DNA of 64,000 nucleotides from Plantago ovata (Eukaryota; Streptophyta; Magnoliopsida; Lamiales; Plantaginaceae). Under the pieces are notes generated by a model that saw only the letters and a list, made by a program, of their open reading frames with translations, was not told the DNA's origin and did not search any database. A program made the position numbers and the translations under genes. This document shows, one piece after another, positions 51,521-62,927 of this stretch (its first letter is position 1; every line of letters starts with the position of its first letter). The stretch covers positions 109,979,397 to 110,043,396 of the forward strand of contig CM051456.1 of assembly GCA_028274465.1 (NCBI GenBank), read 5' to 3'.

Positions 51521-54395
51521 ACTACCTTTGATTTCTTCACAAACTTCTTCGTGGCCTTCGCAGGAACTTTCCCCCTCTTCTTTTTGACATTCACAGGCTC
51601 TTTCTCATTCAGTTGATTCATAAGAACTACCTTTGATTTCTTAAAGCAAAGGCTTCACTTGATTCACTGCCAATAGCATCAACATCAAATTAATACCACA
51701 CAAAAAACAATTACAACCACACCACGAGCCCTTAAACAAACAACAACAAAATCACCCATAGAGCATTTTCGAAACTCATTTATAAGCACACCTGATACAC
51801 TTACAAGCATACCAAACTCCCTTAAAAACACACCAAACAACTTTTATACCACACCAAAGAACACTTAAACTACACCAACCACCTGCATAGACCCTGTCCC
51901 AACAACCTGAGTACCCCCTGTCCCAAGCACCTGAGTGCCACCAGTACCAGTACATGGGCTCCCAACAAACTGTGTGTTTGTTGAAGCAAAGGATTTAGTT
52001 GATCGCTGCGTATAGCATCCGTATGTGTGGGAGCAGTTTCAAGACTCTGAGAAGCTGCTACAAAAAAGAAAACAAAAAAACCAACATAAAATTATATTGC
52101 AACACAAAAAAAAAAAAAAAACTACAACCACACCAAAACCCCTTAAAACAACAACAGAAAGCAACAAAATATAACAACACCAAAAATGTAACGACCCGAC
52201 CAATCCGGCCGGCGTGGTTACTCCTGGACGGACCCACACACGTCTCAACAGTATGATATTGTCCGCTTTGGGCCTGAGCCCGCACGGATTTGCTTTTGGA
52301 ATCACCCAAAAGGCCTCATACCATGTGAGAGTGGTGGTCTAACATATATACCCTTTATTCCACTCACTCTTAAGTGATGTGGGATGCGGGATATTACAAA
52401 CTACCCCCCTTAAAGCCTCGACGTCCTCGTCGAGCGCCTTAAGTGGTGGGGGTGACAAACTGACAATAACCTTTACCAACCATCCACCCGGTGCGGGCTT
52501 TGAGTTGGTCTAGGCTCTGATACCATTTGTAACGACCCGACCAATCCGGTCGGCGTGGTTACTCCTGGACGGACCCACACACGTCTCAACAGTATGATAT
52601 TGTCCGCTTTGGGACTGAGCCCGCACGAATTTGCTTTTGGAATCACCCAAAAGGCCTCATACCATGTGAGAGTGGTGGTCTAACATATATACCCTTTATT
52701 CCACTCTCTTAAGTGATGTGGGGTCTCAACAGTATGATATTGTCCGCTTTGGGCCTGAGCCCGCACGAATTTGCTTTTGGAATCACCCAAAAGGCCTCAT
52801 ACCATGTGAGAGTGGTGGTCTAACATATATACCCTTTATTCCACTCTCTTAAGTGATGTGGGATGCGGGATATTACAAAATTTGTAACGATCCGACCAAT
52901 CTGGTCGGCGTGGTTACTCTTGGATGGACCCACACACGTCCCAACAGTATGATATTGTCCGCTTTGGGCCTGAGCCCGCACGGATTTGCTTTGGAATCAC
53001 CCAAAAGGCCTCATACCATGTGAGAGTGGTGGTCTAACATATATACCTACAAACTACCCCCTTAAAGCCTCGGCGTCCTCGTCGAGCACCTTAAGTGGTG
53101 GGGGTGACAAACTGACAATAACCTTTACCAACAGTCCATCCGGTGCGGGCTTTGTGTTGGTCTAGGCTCTGATACCATTTGTAACGACCAGACCACTCTG
53201 GCCGGCGTGGTTACTCCTGGATGGACCCACACACGTCCCAACAGTATGATATTGTCCGCTTTGGGCCTCAACCCGCACGGATTTGCTTTTGGAATCACCC
53301 AAAAGGCCTCATACCATGTGAGAGTGGTGGTCTAACATATATACCCTTTATTCCAATCACTCTTAAGCGATGTGGGATGCGGGGCATTACAAAAAACTCA
53401 TTTATAAAGAACACATACTGCACTTAAAAGCATACCAACATAACTTAAAAACACACACAACACAGCTTTTATATATACCACACCAACAACACTTACAGCT
53501 AAGTCAAAAGACAACACCAACAAAACCTTATAAGCACACCAAAAGAACTTAGAAGCACACCAAAAAATAAAACTAATAAACCTTAGAACCACACCAATAA
53601 CACTTAAAACCACACCAACATCATTAATAAACATACCAGAGAAACTCGAGCACTATATATACAAAAAGCAGAATAGAATAACATAACAACTATAAGCATA
53701 CAAAAAGACATTTAAAACCACACCAAATTCCATTATAAGCATACAGACACACAATACTAATACAAAACACTTTCGAAAAACAGAAACAAAGCATACTAAT
53801 AAGCATACAACAGAAACAACACAACAAACACAATACAAACAACCACCACAGGCACTAAATCCATAAAAAAAAACAATAGATGTATAAAATTGGAGACATA
53901 CCCTTACTGGAAGCAGCTTTCCTTACATACGTCCTCTTCGTTGAGGTGGATCAGAAACATCGGAATAAACCTTCCTCTTTGCCATGTTTAATCGACAAAA
54001 ACCCTAGATATTTAAAATCGGATATGAGAAGATACGAAATTCAAACCCTAGATCTCAGAAAAAAGGAAAAAACGATTCAAACAAAGGAGAAGAAGACCAC
54101 GAATGCAGAGATCGATCAGTTAAATCACAGAGAAGAAGAAATTATGTAATCGATCGATCGATCAGAGAAGAAGGAGAATTTGGGAGAAAACACGATCTCA
54201 GAGAGAATTTGGGAGAAAACACACAAAAAAACATTTTACTATGTGTTTTCTAACTGCTCAATTACTTTTATATGACAAGGTGAACCGGGTTTTTTAAAAT
54301 AAACCGACCGGTTTATATTTGAGCGAGATTTTGACCAAAACCACTAGTTGAATAAGAAAACGAGTCATTTCCATCGTTTTAGGAAATTCCGTCCT
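51520..54395 (-). other. Host-like gene fragment inserted in the copia RNase H region
   Basis: Without the TRIM array it is about 1.65 kb. On the minus strand, from 54395: a promoter-like stretch (TATAAAAG near 54270), a CT-rich leader with two CTAGGGTTT words, an ATG at 53986 starting MAKRKVYSDVSDPPQRR, and, one base out of frame, TYVRKAASSKG before a donor GTATGT. Farther on come exon-like parts: a TTTTTTGTAG acceptor, TNTQFVGSPCTGTGGTQVLG, GTGGTQVVGTGSMQ, and finally NEKEPVNVKKKRGKVPAK and KKFVKKSKVV, running in frame into the copia end. Between them lie ACACCAAA-type low-complexity stretches (51700-51890, 53400-53850) that behave as introns. Promoter and intron-like parts argue for DNA-level insertion, not capture of an mRNA. 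I do not recognise the donor gene. Confidence 0.6.
52187..53391 (-). mobile_element. Tandem TRIM array with four to five LTRs
   Basis: Bounded by AAAAA on both sides (52182-52186, 53392-53396). Order on the plus strand: LTR a 52187-52398; internal 52399-52527; LTR b 52528-52721 fused to a partial LTR c 52722-52877; 5-base spacer; LTR d 52883-53052 with an internal deletion; internal 53053-53179; LTR e 53180-53391. Each LTR starts TGTAACGA(C/T)C and ends ATTACA. Each internal part ends GGCTCTGATACCA, which reversed is the initiator Met primer site next to an LTR. Complete LTRs are 212 bp. Non-coding. Confidence 0.9.
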
Positions 54396-54398
54396 CTC

Positions 54399-55380
54399 CT
54401 AGACTTTGGCATGTCCAATATTGTTCTTAAGGTATCTAACAATCCTTAAAAGAGCTTTTAGATGAAGTTTAGTGGGTCTATCCATGAACTGACTCATAAT
54501 TCCCACTGCGTATGAAATATCAGCTCTTGTAATTGTAAGATAAATTAACTTTCCCAAAAATTTTCTATAGAAAGAAGGATCCTTTAAGAGAACGTCTTTT
54601 GTTCCTTCTGTGTATTGCTTCATTTTATGATTTTGAACAATTGGTGTTACCGCCGGTTTACATCCTAACAATCCTGCTTGTTCAATTATTTCAGAAGCAT
54701 ACTTCCTTTGGGAGACATGAATTTCAGATTTGTTTCTTGCTATCTCAAGGCCAAGAAAATACTTTAGTTCTCCCAAATCTCGTATCTTGGATGTTTCTTT
54801 TAACTGTTCTTTTACTTCGTTAATATCTTGGATATTATTTCATGCAACAATTATGTCATCTACATATACAAGTAGTATGACTATGTTGTCTCCTGCTCTT
54901 CTAGTAAATAAGGAATACTCACTTTTTTACGGTAAGAAGCCAATTGAAGTTAGAAAATTAGTGAGTTTATAATTCCATTGTCTACTAGCTTGTTTTAAAC
55001 CATATAATGACTTCTTCAATTTGCAGACTTTGGTAGTTCTAGTTGATTCCCCCCGAATGAAAAGACATGGAGGCAATTGCATATAGATTTCTTCAGAGAG
55101 ATCGCCATTTAAGAAAGCATTATGCACGTCAAGTTGTGCCAAATGCCAGTTATTTTTAGCAGCTAAAGCAAGTAGAACTTTGACATAAGTAAGCTTTGCC
55201 ACAGGATTAAAGTTTTTGTGTAGTCCAATCCATATTTTTGTGTGTAGCCTTTTGCAACTAGTCTTGCTTTATGCTTGTCTATCTCTCCTGAAGAATTGAG
55301 TTTGGTTTTAAACACAAACCTGCATCCTATGGGTTTTACATTATGTGGTAAGTTCACAATGTCCCATGTTGAATTAGCCT
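54399..55380 (-). pseudogene. Copia reverse transcriptase region, frameshifted
   Basis: Frames in order: VKPIGCRFVFKTKLNSSGEI, DKHKARLVAKGYTQKYGLDY, LAQLDVHNAFLNGDLSEEIY, KKSLYGLKQASRQWNYKL, the active-site YVDD (codons 54866-54855), then GELKYFLGLEIARNKSEIHV and ISYAVGIMSQFMDRPTK. All are standard copia RT blocks. At least three frame changes. It stops at NNIGHAKV, just before the RNase H domain would start. Confidence 0.9.
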
Positions 55381-56980
55381 CCAGAGCTTTAATTCTTCAT
55401 CTATAGCTTTTCTCCAATGCTCAAATTGAATAGCTTCTTCATAAGATTCTGGCTCTTGGATTAAGGATAGTTGGACTGAGTATCCTTTGTGATTATCTGA
55501 TAATTTATCATAGCTCATGCAGATAATCTGCTATGGGATATGTCGTTTTAAGCTTTTGGTGTTGAACTCCATAAGCAACTGATTTAGGAAGAGAGTAAAG
55601 ATGATAAACATTTAAGTGTGAAGGAGTTCGACTTTCTCTACTGGATCTTCGTAGTTCAGGAACTAGAGTTGGAGGATGAACATTGTCAATGACTTGTTCA
55701 GTTCCAAGATCCATAGTTATAGGAGAACTGAGATAATCAAAATTTTCCACATAATTGTTCTCATTTGGAGATCTATGTGGTGTGTGTTCTTGTTGTACAT
55801 CATTAGGAAGAGGATGAATGTTTTCATCAAAAATTGAAAGGAATCAGGTGAATCAGAAGCATTTGTAGCATCTCGTCTTATGACCATTCTTCTAGTTATA
55901 TATCTGGTATCATTCCTGGAGAATAGAGAAATATCTCTTCTTCATGTTCTCTTTTCTGATAAGGAAACACATTTTCAGCAAATATCACATCTCTAGAAAT
56001 GAACGTAGTTCTAGTTTTAAGATCGAAACATTTGTATCCCTTCACAAATGGAGGATATCCAATAAAAACACATCTCTTAGACCTCGAATCAAACTTGCTT
56101 CTTTGGATTGGAAGAGTAGAAGCATAGCATAGGCATCCAAAAACTTTGAGGTGCTTGTATTCTGGTCGTTCTTTGTTCAATACCTCAAATGGTGTCTTCC
56201 CTTTCAATACAGGAGTTGGTATTCGATTTACAATATAAGTAGCAGTCATTACTGCTTCTCCCAAAAACAATGTGGTAATTTTGATTGAAAAATAAGTGAT
56301 CTGGCCACATTGAGAATATGTTGGTGTTTCCTCTCAACTATTCCATTTTGTTGAGGCGTATATGGACAAGTTTTCTCATGAATGATCCCTTTGTCATTCA
56401 AATAGTCTGGCATATGGAACTCCATTCCATTGTCTGTTCTTATCTTTTTCACTTTGGTTTTGTACTGAGTTTCCATCATTGTAATAAAGTTTTTGATTGC
56501 ATTTTGTGCATCTGATTTGAGTGAGTGTAAATATACCCAAGTCACTCTACTATGATCATCAACAATGGTGAGGGAATAAGATTGATTATGCAAAGTTTGA
56601 ACTGAGAAAGGCCCCCAAAGATCAATATGCAACAAATCAAAAACTGAATCTGAAATGGAATTACTCAAACTGAAACTTGTTCTCTTTTGTTTTGCTTGCT
56701 GACAGACCGCACAAACAGAGAATTCATTACAAGAAACTTCAGTAAACTCAAACCTAATCAACTTTAATCTATCACCAGAAGGATGCCCTAGTCTAAAATG
56801 CCACAGATGACTAGAAACATCAGCTTCCGGGAGCTTATTGCTGGCACTAAAGGCCTTGAAATATTCACAAGAGCTGGGTGGTACTTTCTTCTTCTTCTTG
56901 AAATAGTAGAGTCTATTTGTTTCTTCAATCAGTCCAGTCCTCATTGAGGAAATTTTCAATGTCTTGGTCCCCTTGTTCAT
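55381..56980 (-). pseudogene. Copia GAG-pre-integrase and integrase, frameshifted
   Basis: Zinc-binding start SHLWHFRLGHPSGDRL then CAVCQQAKQKR. The catalytic core has LLHIDLWGPFSVQ, TIVDDHSRVTWVYL, KIRTDNGMEFH and CPYTPQQNGIVERKHQ (DDE residues present). After a frame change comes TYIVNRIPTPVLKGKTPFEV and the integrase C-terminal HLKVFGCLCYAS, FIGYPPFVKGYKCFD; then the Ser/Pro-rich link ELRRSSRESRTPSHL toward RT. Confidence 0.9.
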
Positions 56981-57129
56981 TGCCTTCTGTGAAATATAAC
57001 AAGATTTATCAAAGAAATTTATATCTATGTTATTATCTCTTGTAACTTGTTCACAGATATAAGATTAACTTTAAACTTTGGGGAAAATAGAGCATCTTTC
57101 AACATAATATTTTCTGTCAAATATACATC

Positions 57130-57357
57130 TCATGAATGTGTGATGGGAACTTTTGTTCCATCTGGTATTGTGACAGTGCTTTTATACTTCTTAACATTCT
57201 TAGTAAAGAAAGTCTTAGAGGAAACAATATGGTGTGAAGCACCAGAGTCTATCAACCAAGATCCATTAGATAAATCATTACCTGCAAAGTTAGTTGTAGG
57301 AGCAACTTGGTTGTCTTGGTTTGCCTCTTTCTGGTACTTCTCTGCCATTGCTAGCAA
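57130..57357 (-). pseudogene. Copia protease segment
   Basis: Contains WLIDSGASHHIV, the aspartic protease DSGA motif with the following copia-type histidines, and TVTIPDGTKVPI. Separated by frame changes from gag and from integrase. Confidence 0.88.
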
Positions 57358-57393
57358 CTACTGAACTTGTTCATTGGAGAAATTGAGGTTGCC

Positions 57394-58401
57394 TCAGTTT
57401 GTGGCACCATTGGCAGCATTAGCAGACACCATAGCAGGATTGTTAGGATCATAGAACCTCTCATTCATGTATCTTGCATCTGCAAATCTTCCTCTTCCTC
57501 TAGAGCCTCTTCCTCTGACATTCCTTCCACCTCTTCCTCTGGATGGATACCCATGGAGCTTGAAACAGTTTTCATCATTGTGGTTGGTCATATGACAGTT
57601 AGAGACCACATCTTCTCTTTTCTATTTTCACCAGTGGTGATGGCAGCAACTGATACCTCCATGGAACTCTGAGAATATGAACCAATCTGCTTTTGCTTTT
57701 CTTCAGACAACACCTAGCTTGTTGTAGACTTGGTCAAGACTGGGGATTGGATCCATCATGATTATTTGACCCCTAACAACAGCATACTCTATGTTTAGTC
57801 CCATTAGGAACTTGAACACGTTCTTTGTCTCAATAAGCTTCTCAAACTTTTCTGTGAGCTTACAAGTGCATTTCCCACAAGCACAAACAGGTGAAGGCTG
57901 ATAGTTTTCAAGCTCTTCCCATATACAACATAGCTTTGTAAAGTACTCAGAAACATTGGAGCCATCTTGCTTGATAGCATTGAGTGTTTGTTCTAGTGAG
58001 AATGCCCTTATTTCATTAGGCTCAGCATATCTGGCCATGAGTTTACTCCAAGCATCTTTGGCAGTATCACAGTACAAGATAGTACTTTTGATTTCACTTG
58101 AAACTGAATGAATCTTCCAAGATAGAATGAGTTTGTTGCTCTTGACCCATGCTTTGTAGTTTGGATCTTTCTTATCTGGTGTTTTCAGATTGCCATTGAT
58201 AAAGCTTGTTTTGTTTCTTAGCTCAAGAGATAGAGAGAAAGCTCTGCTCCAAGTATGGCAGTTTGTTCCATCAAGGAGTGGTGTCACTGAACCTGAGACA
58301 TTGTTATCAGAATGGTGCAAATAGTAGCAGCTGAAGGGATCTTCATGGGCTGAAGACAACTTCTTGAGTTGTTTTGCAGCATCTGCTTCATTGTCAGACA
58401 T
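57394..58401 (-). pseudogene. Copia gag with CCHC knuckle
   Basis: From ATG 58401: a copia gag of the UBN2 type, with LLDGTNCHTWSRAFSLSL, WKIHSVSSEI, LYCDTAKDAWSKLMARYAEP and SNVSEYFTKLCCIWEELENY. After one frame change at about 57705 comes a CCHC-like knuckle (NCHMTNHNDENCFKLHGYP) and an RGRG-rich tail. Gag forms the virus-like particle and binds element RNA. Confidence 0.9.
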
Positions 58402-58475
58402 TTTGAAAGAAAAACTGAAAACTTAAAACAGGTGAGAAGAAACGAGACTATAGATAACCTAATCTCGTGATACCA

Positions 58476-58976
58476 TGTCAAAAGTTATGCAGAAATTCAT
58501 AGACAAATATGGAGAATTTCTCTGTGTATTGATTTTCTGGTTTTCAGTGAAAAGTTACGGCTATGCTTACAGATACAGAACCCTAACGCCTAATTTATAG
58601 TGCTAAATTTACAGAGCTACGCTAAAAGGAAAAACCTATTTACATCCAATCACAATGCTACTGTACAGAAAGTGAAAATAAGTCTTTTAATCCAACGTTA
58701 ATAATCGATATTTCCAGATTGTGAGGTGAGTCATCGATGTCACGCTTATCCCATTCTGTACGATTCTTGATTCTCTGTAACTGGTGTAGCTGCTCTGCTG
58801 CGTTTGAATTGTCCCGCCTTTGGGCCTTGATCTGCTGCATTAAATCTTTGTATTCCCGCGCTCTGTTCGTTTCCTTGAGACGAACTGTCACTGCCAATGC
58901 TTGAATCTGATTCCTCAATTCTCCTCCTTCAATGCTTCTCTGTTTCTCATTCTTAATTGACTCTTGATTTCTAACA
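58476..58976 (-). repeat. Copia 5' LTR
   Basis: See the full element. Primer site TGGTATCACGAG lies at 58475 and down. Confidence 0.95.
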
Positions 58977-58981
58977 ATATG

Positions 58982-59716
58982 CAAGAGGTATAGAGTTTCA
59001 GAAAATATTTAGGGTGTTTTTAGCCATCTTTAAATGGAAATAAATATCGTTTAAGTTGTGATAATCATCATCATATATTAAACTCATATATTATATTATG
59101 TACATTGTTGTAAATATAGCCCCTATTATAGGGTGAGAATTTTAGTTAAGGACTCACCACACATTGAAAATCAGGTTTCCACTTTCCCATAAACATGTAT
59201 TTGTATACGAGTGACTTTTTTTCTCTGAAAAAGCGAAATAATCTTTCCGTAAATTTTTGCCCCGCGCGTCCATGAATACCAATGCAGGAAATTGTGAGAA
59301 GTTATTATTCTTCTATAAATTTCTATATACAGTACTTGTTTTCGAAATTGACCTGAGGATTTCCCTAATTTACTTGATCATAACGATTTACGTAGAAATG
59401 GAAGGTAAGTGTTGGTTTCCCTTTTTAACAAGGAATTTTAACAAACCGTAATGTGCTAAGACAAAAATTATATTTGTATATAGGGAAAGTGGTGCACGTT
59501 TTTTCATATTCAAAATTCAAACTAGGGTAAGGAAAGGTATTCTAATAGATTTAGTTTAGGAGAAGATTAATAAAGATGGTCGTAGAGGTTGTGAATAATA
59601 ATAGGGTTGCGTTAAAAGACTTGAACAACGCACAAAGGCCAGAATACGCCGCGAACAAGGCACAGCAGTTTACGCATCCTCCATAGCACGCTGCGCAACC
59701 GCCAAAGCCTGAACAA
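58982..59716. other. Intergenic and upstream part of the RNR1-like copy
   Basis: No transit peptide or N-terminal RNR1 domain is seen. A frame from 59577 (MVVEVVNNNRVALKDL, then AAQPPKPEQMQEHR one shift later) leads into the recognised region; it does not resemble RNR1 and may be novel 5' sequence. Confidence 0.45.
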
Positions 59717-61305
59717 ATGCAAGAACACAGGATCACGTCTAAAGAGTACCGAACACTGAACAAAAAGAAGACAAAGTGGGTGCAGGATTTTGCGGATCGT
59801 CTCAACTATGTCGCTGGACTACCTTCTAGTAAAAAACCGCCAAGGGATTCGTGGAAACTGAACAAAAAAGACCGTAGAAAAATTGAGTCACTGGAAATAT
59901 ATGCACTCGGAGAATGTAAGGGCAGGAACGCTCGTGAAGTTGAACATGAGTTGATGGCTGAATGGGTACGTACTAATTGCACCACCTTAATTCATGTTCC
60001 TGTTTTATATATATTTTTAAAATTTGTTGAACTTGTATTGATGTGAACTTCAATTTAATTGATATATATATGCCAGATTCTACAAGCAATGGGAATCCGT
60101 GACTTCAGATCTTCCAGGGCAGCTAAAGTGCTTATCAGTATCGGTTACTTTAGTCGGCATGAAAATCTTGACTTACACAAGTCGACGTTTTATCCTTACA
60201 ATGCCGATGATGAAGTAGTATCTGCTGAAGTTGATCGTCTGTTGGAGTTGCCTGACAGGGATGAGAAGTATAGAGAAGATTTAACTGGCCTCAAGGTCTA
60301 TGCTATTGATCCTGAGGATGCAGAGGAGCTTGACGATGCATTGAGTGCTACAAGGTTACCAGATGGGCGAATAATGGTATGGATCCACATTGCAGATCCA
60401 ACTAGCTACGTGGAGCCTGAAAGCTTAATGGATATAGAGGCAAGGAAAAGGGGCACGTCGGTTTATTTACCGACAGGCACCTATTCCATGTTTCCGGAGA
60501 GGTTAGCAATGGGAAGGATGAGTTTGAAGCAAGGAAAGCGTTGCAGGGCTGTTTCTATTTCAGTCACCTTGAACAATGATGGCTCCATTGCGGAATATTC
60601 AGCAAAGATATCTACCATAAAACCAACCCTCATGTTAACATATGAGGACGCCACTGAATGTTTAAACTCGAACAACGTTGATGAACACAGAGCGGATTTA
60701 CAGCTTCTATCAGATGCAGCCGAGGCACGCTACAAGTGGCGAAAGGGACATGCCGCAACCACTATGGATTTTACACATGATCTTAGATTGAAGGTGAGCA
60801 ATCTTGATGATCCAGATCCATCAATCAAGATTTACAAGGAGGATCAAGAATCTACTAAGGTTGCGCGCAGACTTGTTACTGAAATGATGTTGTTGTGCGG
60901 TGAAGTTATTGCTTATTTCGGCTCCCACAACAATATCCCATTGCCTTACCGAGTGGAAGGTGGCTTCTCTCATTCGCCCCGACCTCATAGTGATTTAGGA
61001 TTACTTGGCGGATATGTGCAATTTACATCTCCTATTCGAAGATATATGGATCTTGTTGCACATTATCAAGTGAAGGCGTTTATAACTAGTAAGAAACTTC
61101 TCTCGGGCTTGGACATTGACAGATGGGAAGTTACACTAACAATAGAATGAAGGATGCAAGAGAATTGGTCAAGAAAAGCACAAGATATTGGAGGATAGAG
61201 CACTTCAGGAGAAAGCAGTCGGAAGGGGAAAAATTCTCAGCCACAGTTATTAAAGTTATTGGGGTTGTATTCTTATTGCTTTGTTTGGTCTCATGGCACT
61301 ACTGA
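59717..61305 (+). pseudogene. RNR1-like organellar RNase II, truncated copy
   Basis: Two recognised exons: 59717-59965 (EYRTLNKKKTKWVQDFADRL, then GLPSSKKPPRDSWKLNKKD) and, after GTACGT...TGCCAG, 60077 onward. The second exon carries the RNB exonuclease domain: LTGLKVYAIDPEDAEELDDA with the metal-binding Asp set, GRIMVWIHIADPTSYVEP, RKRGTSVYLPTGTYSMFPER, and YVQFTSPIRRYMDLVAHYQ with the catalytic Arg pair. Plant RNR1 (At5g02250 type) matures chloroplast and mitochondrial rRNA 3' ends. This copy lacks about 390 N-terminal residues including the transit peptide. It has lost roughly 25-30 residues after IPLPYR, shifts frame near 61120 (text resumes as MGSYTNNRMKDARELVKKST, RYWRIEHFRRKQ) and stops before the S1 domain. 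Probably a partial gene duplicate; its intron excludes retroposition. Confidence 0.78.
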
Positions 61306-62050
61306 TAGATATCATGTACCCTCTTCATGCTCGTGAGTTCCCCGTATCCTATTCTATTGGAGATCATCATTTTTCATTTTGCTAAGTTCCCTAAACTTGC
61401 AACGAAATATATTCCACTCCTTTAGACTTGGCTAGATTTGGTTTATCGAATCGTCACCCCCTAGCTCTTGTATTCTTGCTAGTAAGATAGACAAACTAGA
61501 CGAGAGGGTGGTCAAGTTGTATTACGGACATAACGGGCTTGAGGTGAGCACTTGCTTTTATACTCGGTATACTTTGAGATCGAACGTTTACTTTGTGCAT
61601 TACTTATGCACTAACTCTTGTACTTTTTTAGCTCTATTATTATTAATATATTTGGCCGTTTAAAAAATATATATATATTATAGTTATTGACAGTACAGCA
61701 AAAATACTATTAATAAATTGCGGTGAAGTTGTGATAATTTATGTACGCTAAATTCATACCGTCATTGTGAAAGTGATGTAATTACTACTAGTACGATTTA
61801 TGGTTATCTTTAATGAGTATATCATAAGGATGGTTGTATATAAAAAGTAATGTGTTTTTCATCACACATTCTCCAATAGTCCAATTGTTATCAAAGTGTA
61901 TGAAATCTAGAAATTTCATTAATTAGATCCTGTCTAAATAATCCGAAAATACTAGTACTAGTAGTACTACTCCGTAAGCTTACCCTTTCGGTGAATGTTG
62001 ATCTAGAGCAGGAGGATTTACAAGGAGGATCAACAAATAGTGTTTGGGAG
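61306..62050. other. Downstream region with possible LINE tail and a short RNR1-like scrap
   Basis: 61560-61670 ends TTTAGCTCTATTATTATTAA and GGCCGTTTAAAAAAT, LINE-tail style. 62010-62040 (GGATTTACAAGGAGGATCAA) repeats a piece of the RNR1-like exon (60833-60845). Confidence 0.45.
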
Positions 62051-62232
62051 CAGGGGCGTAACGGGGGCCGGCAGGCCCTACCCCACTCCCAAAAAAAATT
62101 ATGAATAATTTTTTAAAATTTTTAAAGAGAATTTTTACGATTTTTTAACATTTGGACTCCCACCCTTAAAAAAGTGACGTATATGTAAGTTCGTCCTCCT
62201 CCCTCAACCGTAATTCCTGGTTCCATCCCCTG
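62051..62232. mobile_element. hAT-type MITE with perfect 8-bp target duplication
   Basis: 182 bp, ends CAGGGGCGTAACGG and, reversed, CAGGGGATGGAACCAGG. TTTGGGAG at 62043-62050 and 62233-62240. Confidence 0.92.
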
Positions 62233-62624
62233 TTTGGGAGAAGATTTTGGATGTGAGTTTTTTTATTTTGAAGTGTAAATTTACACTACAAAATCAAAAT
62301 TCAGTCTCAAAATCTGGTCCCAAACATCAGGAAACTAACTTTGATCTCAAATCGCAAAATGAATTTCCAAATTGATGCTATTTTCAGTATTTTGCTGTGT
62401 GAATTATTTGAGAAAAGGTAATTTTTTATCCCAAAGTATGAGAGGTTTGGCAAATTTAATCCTGAAGTGTTTGACATTTTTGATAAATTTGGTCCCTTTT
62501 CATATTTATTAACTTTGACTGCCGATGTGATAATTGAATCAACAAGTCGATCAACTTCACCACATCAGTTGATGGTGTCATACTTATTTACTTAAAAAAA
62601 ATTAGAAAAAAAATATGTGATATA
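62233..62624. other. AT-rich intergenic
   Basis: No gene recognised. Confidence 0.4.
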
Positions 62625-62864
62625 CTTTCTCCGTTTCATTAGTAAGTTTCTCTTTGGTCATCAGTGATCGTGTTTGAATCGTATATTACACCTAAATTAT
62701 ATTAATAAAAATATTTTAAAAATATTAAAAATACTATTAACTTATGAACATTCATTTTATATTTTAGAAAAACTAATTACATTCGTATAATAATTTAGGA
62801 GAAATGTACGGTCAAACATGAGCACTGTTGACCAAATAGGAACTTACTAATGAAACAGAGTAAG
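62625..62864. mobile_element. Stowaway-type MITE
   Basis: 240 bp, ends CTTTCTCCGTTTCATTAGTA and, reversed, CTTACTCTGTTTCATTAGTA, TA duplications. Confidence 0.85.
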
Positions 62865-62927
62865 TATTATTTTAAACATGTTCTACTGGTACATACATGC
62901 TTCTGTCCCATGTTTCCTTTTATCCCA

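Larger units (their letters stand above)
50894..58976 (-). mobile_element. Ty1/copia LTR retrotransposon, 8.1 kb, with nested insertions
   Basis: Two 501-bp LTRs in direct orientation flanked by ATATG (50889-50893 and 58977-58981). Read on the minus strand, the 5' LTR (58976-58476) is followed by TGGTATCACGAG, an initiator-Met-type primer site. Gag, protease, integrase and RT follow, in copia order, then the C-terminal end of the polyprotein, a CTTGAGGGGGAA purine tract and the 3' LTR (51394-50894). By eye the LTRs differ at 17 of 501 positions (3.4%) with no indels. At 1.3e-8 substitutions per site per year this would mean roughly 1.3 million years; the rate is an assumption. Coding frames are broken in several places. 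Confidence 0.95.
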
